The translations under genes were made by a program, and so were the position numbers. The notes under the pieces were generated by a model. That model did not search any database, was not told the origin of the DNA, and was given only the letters and a program-made list of their open reading frames with translations. Source: Echinometra lucunter (taxonomy: Eukaryota; Echinodermata; Echinoidea; Camarodonta; Echinometridae). From it: DNA of 64,000 nt. Of this stretch, positions 47,498-58,643 are shown piece by piece. Position 1 is the first letter of the stretch; every line of letters begins with the position of its first letter. The stretch is from assembly GCA_029962745.1 (NCBI GenBank), contig CM057160.1, positions 1,882,884-1,946,883 on the forward strand, read 5' to 3'.

Positions 47498-48237
47498 TGA
47501 GGGAGAGCTTAAAGGGAAAGATGGCCGGAATTTGTTACTGTTATTTCTAACTCATTTCTATTACACTCCGAATGATACGCAATAGGTGTTATTGGCTACA
47601 TTGGCTAACATTATAGATCTACAAGTCGTCAGAATATCCGCAAGCTTGGACCAAGCAGAGGTCTGTTTATGATGATTTTGGGCATGAGGATTCAATCAAC
47701 GCACACAAAATAAAGCGCCATCTACGTTGATTTTGTTACCACCGTTAAATATTATAATAATTGCACATAACCCGACGCAATTCTTTATAATAAACACTGC
47801 TAGCATCATCACGTCGTAAAGATTTCATATTGATTTTATTTTTAACCTTTGTAAAAAAAAATGTGAGATTCAAGTTCTTAATCAATAATTTATCAATTCT
47901 ACTTTGGATAAACATGAACAAACAGACAATTAGACGATTTATTTGCCAAATTTATCTTATCTATAATTGTTTCACAAAGGACTATAAAGGGAAAGTCCCA
48001 AACTTATTGCGTGGGGGCCCTACACATCGAAGTATTGGGGAATATGACTTATAAAAGGTTAAATGAATATAAACAGAAATAGAGAATCGTTTGGCAGGAG
48101 TTCGCTTTTGACTTCAATTTAGCGCGAATGTCGATTTTCAAATACGTGCATAGAATGATTATCAACACAGCGGTTATAAGTGGAGAGATAGGGGGAAGGC
48201 AAAGAGACAAGAGAAGGAGAAAAAGGTAGAGAGAAAG
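47498..48237. other. AT-rich unique DNA, no gene
   Basis: No supported feature. The 74-codon frame 47830-48054 is unrecognised. Confidence 0.5.
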
Positions 48238-49326
<1,089 letters not shown>

Positions 49327-49338
49327 AGCCGCCATTAT
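49327..49338 (-). promoter_or_regulatory. YY1-like motif, minus strand
   Basis: GCCGCCATTAT on the plus strand is ATAATGGCGGC on the minus strand, a YY1-type core. It lies in a slightly CpG-richer segment. No associated gene is proven. Confidence 0.22.
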
Positions 49339-49789
49339 ACGTCAGTTCGTGTTTAACCACACAACATTGTATAGCCGTCCGTCGATTATGTCGACATTTT
49401 AGGCAAAAATTCGATGCTAACCAGATGCGCGCAGTAAGGACTGTTTACTACTCCAGTTTGTTCATGTTCAAAGTCGCGAAAATCAAGATGTGACTGTATT
49501 ATGATCATATCTGTCTAAAGAAGTAGTCATGACGTGCATTTCCGCTGATTTTCACACTTTAACAAAGATGACGCATTAAAATCAACGTGATCTTGGCAGT
49601 GTGAACGATCCCAATTACTATCAAACGCCATGTTGAACAGATCTCAAGTACACTGTACACGCAGACAGTTTGGAAAGAAATACTGGGCCGAACTCGTCAT
49701 CTACCCGCCGCGAGCTATAGAACTAAGACATTTTCGGCTGATCGAAGAAGGGGGAGAAACGATCTATATTTAAACCTTACTTTCTTTAC
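49339..49789. other. unique DNA, no gene
   Basis: Non-repetitive sequence with scattered CpG. No supported gene. Confidence 0.5.
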
Positions 49790-49898
49790 ATCTTTCTCCA
49801 AGATCGGGTCAAGCGAGATAAAATGACCACTTGGTTGGCAGTGATGACCAAATGAACCTTTGACCATCGCATGGAGACGGACTTAGCGACTGGCAGAC
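49790..49898 (-). CDS. weak internal-exon candidate
   Basis: On the minus strand, GTGTTTTCTTCCGGACAG| is a good acceptor. The next 109 bp are open in one frame (Val/Ser/Arg-rich) to GAAAGAT|GTAAAG, a moderate donor. A second frame is open for most of the length. No family is recognised. Confidence 0.15.
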
Positions 49899-50542
49899 CT
49901 GTCCGGAAGAAAACACTGACCATTAGCAGATGAGAAAAAAAAATCAACAAACAAAAATGGAAGGAGGAGGCAATGATCACATAAATGCCAGCCTTCTATA
50001 TAGGCCATGCATTTATCAAAGTGATATTTTCGACAATCATTTCGCGGAATTCTACTTCTTGTGTTTATGAATCGAAAGTGATGATTCCTCTCTAATGCCC
50101 AGAAAAACTATAACACTGTAGTATATAAAACATAACGCTTTTCTGATTAATATAATGATAAAATACTTGCATTGCTTTGAGGAATGAAAACATCATTATT
50201 TTTTCTTCCTGGTTTTGACTTAGCGTTTATGAATGAGTGAAACTAATAAAGGAATCTAGCTGCACAAGCTCTGCAATATTATGACGAAATTGCTGAACTA
50301 CATTAAAAGACCCAAAGAGGAAAATGCACAAGTATATATATTTCCTCAAGTATAATCTATAGCATTGTCAATAATCATGATAAAATCTACATTTCCTTCT
50401 CCATTTTGCAAATTAAGAATGTACCCTTTATAAGTTTTTGTGTTCGTTGACACAGAAAAACTGGCAACGCGTGATAAATACCTCTGTTAGATCATTGCAC
50501 ATGGTCACTGTTCAGCATTGCATTGTCATGATCGTCACCATT
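49899..50542. other. AT-rich unique DNA, no gene
   Basis: No supported feature. Confidence 0.55.
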
Positions 50543-50893
50543 CACATACGAAAAAAAGGTTCAATTTCGCACCCTTCAAATGCAACAATGGAAGCTCCTT
50601 GATGGGTACAATTTTGCACCCTGAGAATCATTTTGCACCTTTAAGGAGGCAGTGAGCTACATTTTGCACCCTTAAAGGTGCAGAGTTGTACCTTTTAGGG
50701 AAGGTGCAAAGTTGCACCCTTTTGAATGCAAAAATTTCTGCACCTTTAAAGGGTGCAGACGGGCATTTCCGGGTGCAAACAAGTACAAAAGAGTGCATCT
50801 TTGTACCTTTTTCATATAGGGTGCAAGATTGCACCCGAAAAGATGTTGCCAGTGTTGCATTTAGGGTGCAAAATTGATTTTTTTTTTAGTGTG
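50543..50893 (+). mobile_element. GGTGCAA-palindrome MITE, copy A
   Basis: About 351 bp bounded by CACATACGAAAAAAAGG and, reverse-complemented, a CACACTAAAAAAAAAATCAA end. It is built of repeated palindromic modules related to GGTGCAAnTTGCACC. It shares the order of modules and the TGTTGCATTTAGGGTGCAAA segment with the copy at 53522-53853. The Cys/His-rich frames here are shadows. Confidence 0.8.
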
Positions 50894-51749
50894 TTTAGAC
50901 ATAATTGTGTTAGAAGTTGGGCATTTTTTTCTTCGGCAGTACGATTAAATTCCATTGTAAACGTTTCGAGCAGTCAATTCGAAACTGAAACATGTCAGTA
51001 CTCTTACAGTTTAAAGGTAGCATGTAAAGATTACAAAGCCCAAAATCATGAAAATGATCCATGACTTTTTTGTGTTGTTTTACAATATTATTTATTGTAT
51101 TCATTCAATCAATACATATAAAAAATCATACTAACTTCATTTTGAAATGGAGTACATTTTGAATGGAAATACCTAGCTTAATGAGACGAAATACAAAATA
51201 CAATCATATTAACTATATTTTATCAGTACTGTCGTTAATGAAATACTCCCCCCCCCCCCCAGAAAAAAACCCCCAAAATAAAAAAACAAAATAAAAAACA
51301 AATTCACATTGGAAGAAAAAAAACTATAAAAAAAAGAAAAGAAAAGAAAAAAAGAACCAGATCAGCACAATTCAAGTGATCGATAAGTCAATACCTAAAA
51401 AATATTTGATAAACAAACACGATTCCCTCTGATCTGAACTAATTTTCTCATAAACTTCTCGCAACCAACCTAGAAAGCCACCCTTTAAACACTTACCACA
51501 CTCACTTAAACCCCCCTGTGACGGATATACAACTGAAAATATCCATAGGCTACTGGAATGAAGAAAGGAATAACATAGTTCTATACTTAAAACACTTTAT
51601 TTCCCTTCCGATTCCTTATTTTGTCGGGGCTGGAACAGTCTAAAAAATGGGGTTGTTATCTAAAAACAGTAGCCGGTGGATTTGATAGCCGAAGGAAAGA
51701 GACAGAGATGGGGTAGAGGAAGGCGATGATTTTTAAATAAAATCTATAA
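50894..51749. other. AT-rich unique DNA with 13-C run
   Basis: Poly-C at 51248-51260 is followed by A-rich sequence. No gene. Confidence 0.55.
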
Positions 51750-51900
51750 CACTTGAGTAGGAGAGTGTTAATGCGCTCCCTCAATTAAAACGTGGTCCTT
51801 GAATCGTTCTGCACCATGTTCGAGCCCCAAGCAAACTTTGTGTTGCCAGAGAGCGATGAGGCGTTCCGATATGTCGACACAGATAGAGGGAGGGAAAAGA
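51750..51900 (+). mobile_element. possible decayed tRNA-type SINE head
   Basis: GAGTAGGAGAGTGTTAATGC resembles a box A, and ATGTTCGAGCCCC (about 51817-51829) resembles box B. The spacing is longer than in a normal tRNA. The TTTGGYAAG body motif of the other SINEs is not seen, so the call is weak. Confidence 0.25.
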
Positions 51901-51955
51901 CTGGGGAGTAGAGAGAATGAAGGCAAAAAATACATGGAATAAGAGATAGAGACTT

Positions 51956-51975
51956 ATAGATAGATAGATAGATGA

Positions 51976-52025
<50 letters not shown>

Positions 52026-52106
52026 GGATAGATAGATAGATAGATAGATAGACAGATAGATAGATGGATAGATAGATAGATATATAGATATATAGATAGA
52101 TGGATG

Positions 52107-52162
<56 letters not shown>

Positions 52163-52175
52163 CATACATACATAC
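51956..52175 (+). repeat. (GATA)n array, about 205 bp
   Basis: About 50 GATA units with a few GATG, GACA and TATA variants, then TACA units to about 52175. Tyr/Leu/Ser/Ile-rich minus frames are its translations. Confidence 0.98.
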
Positions 52176-53084
52176 AGATGTATGTATGATACATTGGTAG
52201 AGAGAAAGAGAGACAGAGACAGAGACAGAGAGAGAATGAACGCAGTAGAGATAACACTGTCATTTCGCGTTTGACAGGAACACAGCAGTAAAAAAGTCGT
52301 TATCGTCAATCAAAAGTAACGTATCCTTATTGTTTTCTAGACTAAATTTTCCATTTCAGAGTACATGTATATGAAGCGTATAAAGTATATCGTGAGGGCT
52401 GCATTGCTAGGAGGATTGACAGATGATATCGTTTAAGAAATCACTTCTCATCTGATTAGGAGTAATATCGATAGCTCATTTAGGTAGTGAATATATTGCT
52501 TTGATCATATCGTTGGTGCAGCCGTATATCCGTCAAAGGAGCTTGATTTAGAGTTTCTAGAGATAATGATGAAATCCTGAAACAGGAGGGAATATGATGA
52601 TTATATTAAAGTTCTCTACAACAAACAATCAAACTGACACATGAAACAGATTTCGGTCAGTGAAGAATTCATAGTTTAGGCTTACAAAGAAACTTGCGTT
52701 CTTGGAAAGGTTAAAATAATTTGTGAGGCTTCAAAATTTTTTTTTATTTATCAGTGTTTTTGCAGTTTAGGAAGAATACCATAATTATAGTAAAATGTAG
52801 TATAACTGGTCCCCACAGAGGATTGCTCTCCAAAGTTCTTTATTCGAAATAACACGAGAAAAAGTAAAGGGTTATAAGATCGAACATTCATGCCATCTTT
52901 GTGTGTGGTACCATGTGCTCATTTTTGTTGGCACTGCATTTGTAAGAGAGTACATTTCTTATTAGTTTAATAATTTAAAAAATCTCACACTAGACACCTG
53001 TTTTTTTTTTAATGTACTCCTAATCTCCATTTCCCAGTTGCTTAAGGACTGATTCTTGTACAATGTAACTGCATGACTTGAACT
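52176..53084. other. AT-rich unique DNA, no gene
   Basis: A GA/GACA block at about 52200-52235, then AT-rich sequence with no supported gene. Confidence 0.5.
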
Positions 53085-53297
53085 CTTCCATGTTTTGAGC
53101 ATGCGCATATCCTTGAAACACGTATCTGTGTCTGTGCTGGACACCGGTCAGGGTCGAGAGGTCCATTCATCTCATGGGCCCCACTCCCAAGCGTAACATT
53201 TTTGGGGGGTCCCATGTACGCAATTTGTGACATGTTTGTTTATTATTATGCTATGTCTGGCTTTTTGAATAAAATTCATTTATTCATTCATAGGAAA
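53085..53297 (+). mobile_element. probable LINE 3' tail
   Basis: A moderately GC-rich stretch ends in TTGAATAAAATTCATTTATT, ATTC repeats and an A run. That is the usual layout of a non-LTR retrotransposon 3' end with a short tandem tail and AATAAA signal. No reverse transcriptase frame is present, so the copy is strongly 5'-truncated. Confidence 0.4.
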
Positions 53298-53310
53298 AAA
53301 AAAAGAAAGA

Positions 53311-53311
53311 A

Positions 53312-53359
<48 letters not shown>
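53311..53359 (+). repeat. (GA)n microsatellite
   Basis: About 24 GA units directly after the A-rich LINE-like tail, an association often seen where A-rich tails seed microsatellites. Confidence 0.97.
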
Positions 53360-53363
<4 letters not shown>

Positions 53364-53521
53364 CCCACCCATCTTTAAAACCAATGAATCTGTTCCTGCA
53401 CCCCCATCGAAGGACAGTTAACAAAGACTGCATCTTTTATTTTATTTACCCCCTTTTCACAGTCGATCTACATCTGTCTTGTCCAGGAGCATGTAACGAA
53501 CGGTCCTTTTGCTGTGTTCTT

Positions 53522-53853
53522 CACTCTAACAAAAAAGGTGCAATTTTGCACCCTTTAAATGCAACACTGGGAGCTCCTTTTAGGGTGCAACTTTGCACCT
53601 TTACAAGCTTTTTGCACTTTAAAGGTGCAATTAGCTACATTTTGCACCCTTTTAGAAAAGGTGCAAATTTGCACCTTTCTGTACGAAAAAAATTCTGCAC
53701 CCTAAAAGGTGCAAACGGGCATTTCTGGGTGCAAACAAGAACAAAAATGTGCATTTTGTGCACCTTTTTCGTATAAGGTGCAAGATTGCACCCAAAAAGG
53801 TGCTGCCAGTGTTGCATTTAGGGTGCAAACTTGCACCTTTTTTGCTTAGTGTG
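53522..53853 (+). mobile_element. GGTGCAA-palindrome MITE, copy B
   Basis: The left end CACTCTAACAAAAAAGGTGC and the reverse complement of the right end CACACTAAGCAAAAAAGGTG give clear TIRs that continue into TTTGCACCCT and AAATGCAACACTGG. Inside are five or six palindromic modules such as GGTGCAAATTTGCACC. The target duplication is unclear; TT abuts both ends. The plus frame 53384-53776 is its shadow. Confidence 0.85.
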
Positions 53854-53984
53854 TTATGATTTTCAAATTAACTGATTATGCGAATCCTATCCACTATCAG
53901 GAAACTTACATACTCTCTAACCATGCTAACAGCCCCATGCCCCTCCCCCGCCCCACCTCCATGCAAATTAGAACCACAGTCACA
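53854..53984. other. unique spacer
   Basis: Short C-rich then AT-rich spacer between two repeat insertions. Confidence 0.4.
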
Positions 53985-54240
53985 AATTCAAATTCAAAAT
54001 TCAAATTTTATTGATATAAAATCCTGACACTAAAGGATTATCATCAAAATCAAAACGAAACAGAACAAAACGAAACAGAAGCATGTTGAATAATAAGAAC
54101 AGATTACAACAAAGCAGAGGGACATTATATCAAAACAAAATTATACAAAGATTAGCAGAAACTAAAACAAAAACGTGATCGAAACATATTAAATACTTGA
54201 CAGTTAACTAGTGACGCTATCTTTAAAACAAAGGCAAAAC
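53985..54240 (-). mobile_element. probable LINE 3' end, minus strand
   Basis: On the minus strand the sequence ends in ATCAATAAAATTTGAATTTT followed by TTTGAA repeats, a typical short-repeat tail of invertebrate LINEs, preceded by a TAATCCTTTAGTG segment. No coding part is retained. The upstream limit is a guess. Confidence 0.4.
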
Positions 54241-54349
54241 AAAACAAAACAAAAATATATAGACAAAACGTAGGAAAATTATATATGAGAACCAAATCGT
54301 AAATATGGGTTTACATGGTTTATGCTTTACAGAAAGTAATGTTGCTATA

Positions 54350-55143
54350 GACCAATTTCACAACGCAAGAGGGCAGCAGACTGTTCGACACAGTTCGACA
54401 TACTGCGGTGGGCGCTCCAACTTTTATAGTACACAAGTCAATAGCGCGTTATGTACATTAGTTCGATTTTTTGTCTATTTTAACAAGTATATGCAGATTT
54501 ATTTTAATATTTGCAATGAGAAATTATTAGGGAAGTTCAGGTCGCAGCTGTGCGGTGCTCAAATGCCATAAGAATTAGAGAAAGTTTAAAAATTGGAAGC
54601 TAACTGAGTGCGAAATTCACTCGCTTTTGACTCGTGAAGCCTGTTTGTGTGAGAAGCCGTACTCCCTACACAGGTTTCCGTAAGCAATATGAAGGAATTC
54701 GTCGCCAGTGGGTAAAAACATCAACAGAAAGGACTTTGAAGTCAAGAAACATTATCATTATGTAATTTGGCGTAAAATTTAATGAGTGAAAACATGACTT
54801 TGTAAACAGGGGGAGATTTAGGGCTCCCGTTTACTACGGCTTCTATGCTGCAATCAAACTTTTACTGACAAAACTAAGTTGAAAAACCATCGAAAGTACA
54901 AAAATACATCATACCTTCATCCGTCAGATATGACCATTGTCTTACCTCATTTACCTCATCTACCCATGTATCCATGCTTTATTTTATTGATCTAGAATAA
55001 AGTAAATGGAAAAATATCGGGGCATATCTCATATCTGACATTCATTTTGTACACAGAGCCAATCGCGGTCAGCGCGCTTGCCCACCGCAGCAATGGCGTC
55101 GCCGATAGAGGGCCAAATACATAAACCGGAGGTGAAATTGGTC
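54350..55143. mobile_element. non-autonomous DNA transposon, 794 bp, TIR GACCAATTTCAC, TA-flanked
   Basis: GACCAATTTCAC is present at both ends in inverted orientation, each next to TA (54348-54349 and 55144-55145). A second inverted match CTGCGGTGGGC sits further in (54403-54413 and 55080-55090), so the arms are interrupted TIRs of about 60 bp. The interior has no transposase frame. The TA target suggests Tc1/mariner-type mobilisation. Confidence 0.75.
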
Positions 55144-55735
55144 TATATAATTTCGAAACAAAACAAAAGGCATTATCGAAATAAAAAGCAAAACCTTAAC
55201 GAGACAAAGGCAAATTAATATAAAAAACAAACCAAAATACTTTTTTTGGTATCGTTCTATGCATGTATGCATCATTGTATATATAGTTGGGCGAGGAAAG
55301 GGAGCGGTCAAGGATGGGGGGGGGGGGGGGGTCTTATTTTTTCACATAACTTCAACGATCATATAGATTTAGGCAATAGTGTTTTGAGATAGAAATAAGG
55401 GGGGGGGGCAATCTTCGAAAAAAATCTTCGTTGCATTTATGTCTGAGATTCCAGATTTGAGTGAGCAGAAGGCGAGCTATGGTGATACCCCGTTAGTGGA
55501 TACCGGTATTGGCCCAGGGCTTAATGCGCGTTTGATTTGAGATTGACTGCAATCACGAGACCGATATCATGAGCCTGGATCAGCGTATAACAGACCTAAC
55601 AGAGACGGGAGATAGAGAATGAGAGATATGACACCCCCCCCTCCCCCCAACAAGAGAACCGAAAAGAAAATGAGACTTCGTTCACCTAAACCCAGCGTAC
55701 CAATGATATTTCATAATGTTTGAATGCCCCCCCAA
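55144..55735. other. unique DNA with poly-G and poly-C runs
   Basis: G runs at 55316-55331 (16 G) and about 55400-55408, and C runs near 55633-55648. No gene. Confidence 0.6.
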
Positions 55736-55784
55736 GAAAAATGTCCAGAGAGAAGAGAGCAGAGGTAGGAGGAGAAAGAAAGGA

Positions 55785-55817
<33 letters not shown>

Positions 55818-56370
55818 GATAGAGAGGGAAGATAGAGAGAGGGTGAATATAAAGAGAGAGAAAGAGGAAGAGAGAGAAATAGAAAGAGAAAAAGAAAGGA
55901 AGAAAGAGAAGCAGAAGAAGAATTTGAGTAAAGTCAGAGACATTACATTCACAAGTATACAGGTAGATCTAAACAGACATTAAGATATGCTTGATATGAA
56001 TTAGAGTCTTGAATATTGGTAAGATATTGGTAAAAAAAAAACCAGGTGACTGCTAGATAAGGTAGGAGTAAAATTTGTTTTGAGATGAGCAGAGAAGTAA
56101 CAAATAAGAAGCAGCAGAAAGAGAGAAAGAAGAAGGAAAAAGGTGAAAAGAAAAGGGACAGAAGAGAGAAAAAAAGAAAAATGAATAGAGAGACAGACAG
56201 ATTCAAAGAACCAGACTGAGGGAGGATGACAGAGAGAGAAGAAGAAGAAGGAGAAGAAGATGAAAAAGAAGAAGAGAAAGGGAGAGAGAGAAAGAGAAGG
56301 AGAGGGGGTTGGTGAGAGAGACAGTGACAAGGAAAGAAGGGACAGAAAGGAAAAGAGAGCCATTAACGTA
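55736..56370 (+). repeat. long purine-rich (GA/GAA) tract
   Basis: Over 600 bp of mostly A+G plus strand with GA (55788-55830), GAA and AAGG blocks, broken by a mixed stretch near 55930-56080. Glu/Arg/Lys plus frames and Ser/Leu/Phe minus frames are its translations. Confidence 0.92.
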
Positions 56371-56445
56371 GAGTGTCATACCAAAGGCTTGATGCGCGTA
56401 ACGTAATCCTAATCTCGCTACTAAAAAATGTGCGTCTTACTTAAG

Positions 56446-56547
56446 ATGGAGCGGCAACCGATATACAATACACAGATGAAAGATGGCGGGAAAATGATAT
56501 GCGGAGAGTGTTTCATTTATCTATTATGGCGGGAATTAGTTTTTGAG
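56446..56547 (+). CDS. candidate first coding exon
   Basis: An ATG (also an in-frame upstream ATG at 56428) opens a 34-codon frame beginning MERQPIYNTQ. It ends exactly at TTTGAG|GTAAGC, a strong splice donor, in phase 0. An AAGATGGCGGG YY1-like motif lies inside. If unspliced, the frame continues to 56694 through GC-rich DNA. No family is recognised and no downstream partner exon is identified. Confidence 0.28.
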
Positions 56548-57298
56548 GTAAGCTCGGAAATGAAGCTGGGAACTTGGAGAGGTTCTTGCGCACGGTCTTT
56601 TTCCTTCTGCGGAGGGCTAGAAGAACCTCTGATATCGCCTGCGGACAAGCTCAAATCTCCACGCAGTGTCGTATTGATAGGGAGGGTTATGTAAACTACC
56701 GAGATCGTGTCTGACTCAGAACGGCTCCATCTCTCTCTCTCTCTCTCTCCTTCCCTCTTTCTTTCTCTCCCTATCTTTCCTTTTTCATTCGCATCTCGTC
56801 TCTGTCTCTTTTTCCACTTCCGCCCTTTCCTTCTTCCCTTCCACTCATCACTCTCTCGAACAGGATGAGTTGTTGATTTGAGTTTTCTTTTTCACGGTAG
56901 TGACAGAGAGGTTTCATAGCATTAATAAAACCATAAAGTTGTGGAAATAGAGAACCAAAAATGTTTCACAAATCGAAGATAATTATGTTAATTTTCGGTA
57001 AGAAGTGTTCCAATAGAATGGTGCTCTAGACGTATAAGGTAAAATGAATAGTTTTCCACATCTTCATTCGAGGAAACTCATTAATCCCACATTGCATATC
57101 CTAATTCTGTATCATTTTTTGGCTCAGAGATACTCTGCATAAATAAGAAATCTATGTGTACTGACAAAAAAAAAAAAAAAAAAAAAAGAGAACATTAAAT
57201 ATCTCTACCTTTCACCTAGGTGGGAAGGCTTAGGTTGAAACATGAATGATAACGGATTGTTCTCAGTTTACACATAAAAATAAAAAGTGTATTATGTG
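56548..57298. other. GC-richer then CT-rich and AT-rich DNA
   Basis: GC-rich to about 56700, a CT run near 56731-56750, then AT-rich sequence and a run of about 23 A (57165-57187). No separate gene. Confidence 0.5.
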
Positions 57299-57590
57299 TC
57301 GTGGTGTAGAGATGTTGTAGATAAGACATAGTCTCCGAACTGTGAAACACAAGGTACGGGGTTCGAATCCCTGGCCCACCACTTGCCATCATTTGGCAAG
57401 ACATTAATCTACATTTGCCACTCTCGACCCAGAAGAAGTAATTGGGTACCTGGTAGGAATTAATTCCTTCAATTGCTCAAGCGCTGTAATAACAGCCTGG
57501 CTAAAGCGGGGTTATAAGTTTTCCGAAGTTTTTTGGAAGAGCATCCGTTAAATAGTAATGAGATAAGCACTATAGATCAGAATACTATAG
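57299..57590 (+). mobile_element. tRNA-derived SINE
   Basis: The head has box-A-like sequence (GTAGATAAGACATAG) and perfect box-B GGGTTCGAATCCC (about 57359-57371). The body ATTTGGCAAGACATTAATCT, then ACATTTGCCACTCTC, is nearly the same as the minus-strand SINE at 59739-60090. The end ATAAGCACTATAGATCAG resembles the GCGCTATAT tail of that copy. The frame 57216-57404 is a shadow. Confidence 0.85.
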
Positions 57591-58536
57591 AGCAATGATG
57601 CGTACATGTACAGTATTTATATTCTACTAAACACGCTAAATCAAATTTATTTGTCCGCATGTACAGGTGTATGGGCTAAACTCTTTGCCGTGTGATTCTG
57701 TTTTTCTTTTGCTCTTTCATGGGTTACTAAGCGAACAAACCCGAAACAAATTTAACAAAAACAAGGAAATAAATATTTAAGAAACCACAAAAAGCGCAGA
57801 CAAACCAACCAACGAACAAACAAACACACAATACAAACAAATGAAGAAAACTTTGAGAGTCATTGCCATCGTCGTTGCCATCGTGATTTGAAAACCTCGA
57901 CGCCATTTTCGTCAACGTTTTAGTTGTCGTTACTGTTACTGTAGTGTCAACATTACTGTTAATCCACTGATGCATTTCTTTTCTTTAGCTTTGTCAGGCA
58001 AATTTCTTCCAAACTTTTACTTCGACCACGTCTCTTATGCCTTGCAATTAAGATAGGACTCTTTAGACTACATTTATAACACATGACATGAAGCTGATTT
58101 AAATTCGATTTCATTTAACCATAGGGATCTGTATCAAGTGACTCTTCACATTAACGAAATAAGAAAAAAATGCCTCGAAGCAAAATTACCCAATCGTAAC
58201 AGTTATCGACGAGAAATTAGGGCCAAAAATTCATTGAACCGATAGAAAATACCTGTTCTAGTCCAAGAATTGGAAAGAAACAGAGGGAAAATACTAATCC
58301 TCTTTGAGATACAAGTTTACCTTCACCGTGTCTACGAATGTTTCTTTTCTTCTTCCCACCTTCATCTTTATTTTTTCTCGAACGGAACCAAAAACCTCAT
58401 TTAAACATTGATCAGGGATTATCACGAAATCGAGCCCCATTCCCAGTATGTGTCTCTGAATTTTAAAGAGCACAGAGTTTCGACGTGGTCCGCTTTTGAA
58501 GCCGAAAAGATGCAAAAGAAAGTTCGAAGTTTTTAC
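57591..58536. other. AT-rich unique DNA, no gene
   Basis: No supported gene. A minus frame 57727-57975 is Thr/Asp-rich then hydrophobic and unrecognised. Confidence 0.45.
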
Positions 58537-58643
58537 CTTGGACAGTCTCGGATTTCGGCGTGGGGAGCGCGGCGCCGTGACGGGGTGTTGATGAGGAAAG
58601 GGTATCATCACTTTCGGACTTGTTTCTGGTAGATTTCGATGAA
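58537..58643 (-). CDS. best internal-exon candidate (Ser/Thr-rich)
   Basis: On the minus strand, TTGGTATCAG| (or the earlier ATATCTTTTAG| ending at 58674, giving a 137-bp exon) precedes a GC-richer frame that ends at GTCCAAG|GTAAAAA, a good donor. The frame encodes a polar, disordered-looking segment (for example SESDDTLSSSTPRHG), unlike the repeat-driven frames elsewhere. GC rises only across this segment. No family is recognised and neighbouring exons are not found. Confidence 0.38.

Noticed and set aside
50628..53817. Cys/His/Leu-rich frames at 50628-51064 and 53384-53817
   Set aside because: They coincide with the GGTGCAA-palindrome MITEs and exist on both strands because the modules are palindromic.
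57355..57375. Functional tRNA genes, from box A and box B matches
   Set aside because: The cloverleaf is degenerate, and each match is followed by a shared SINE body and SINE-type 3' end, so they are retroposons.
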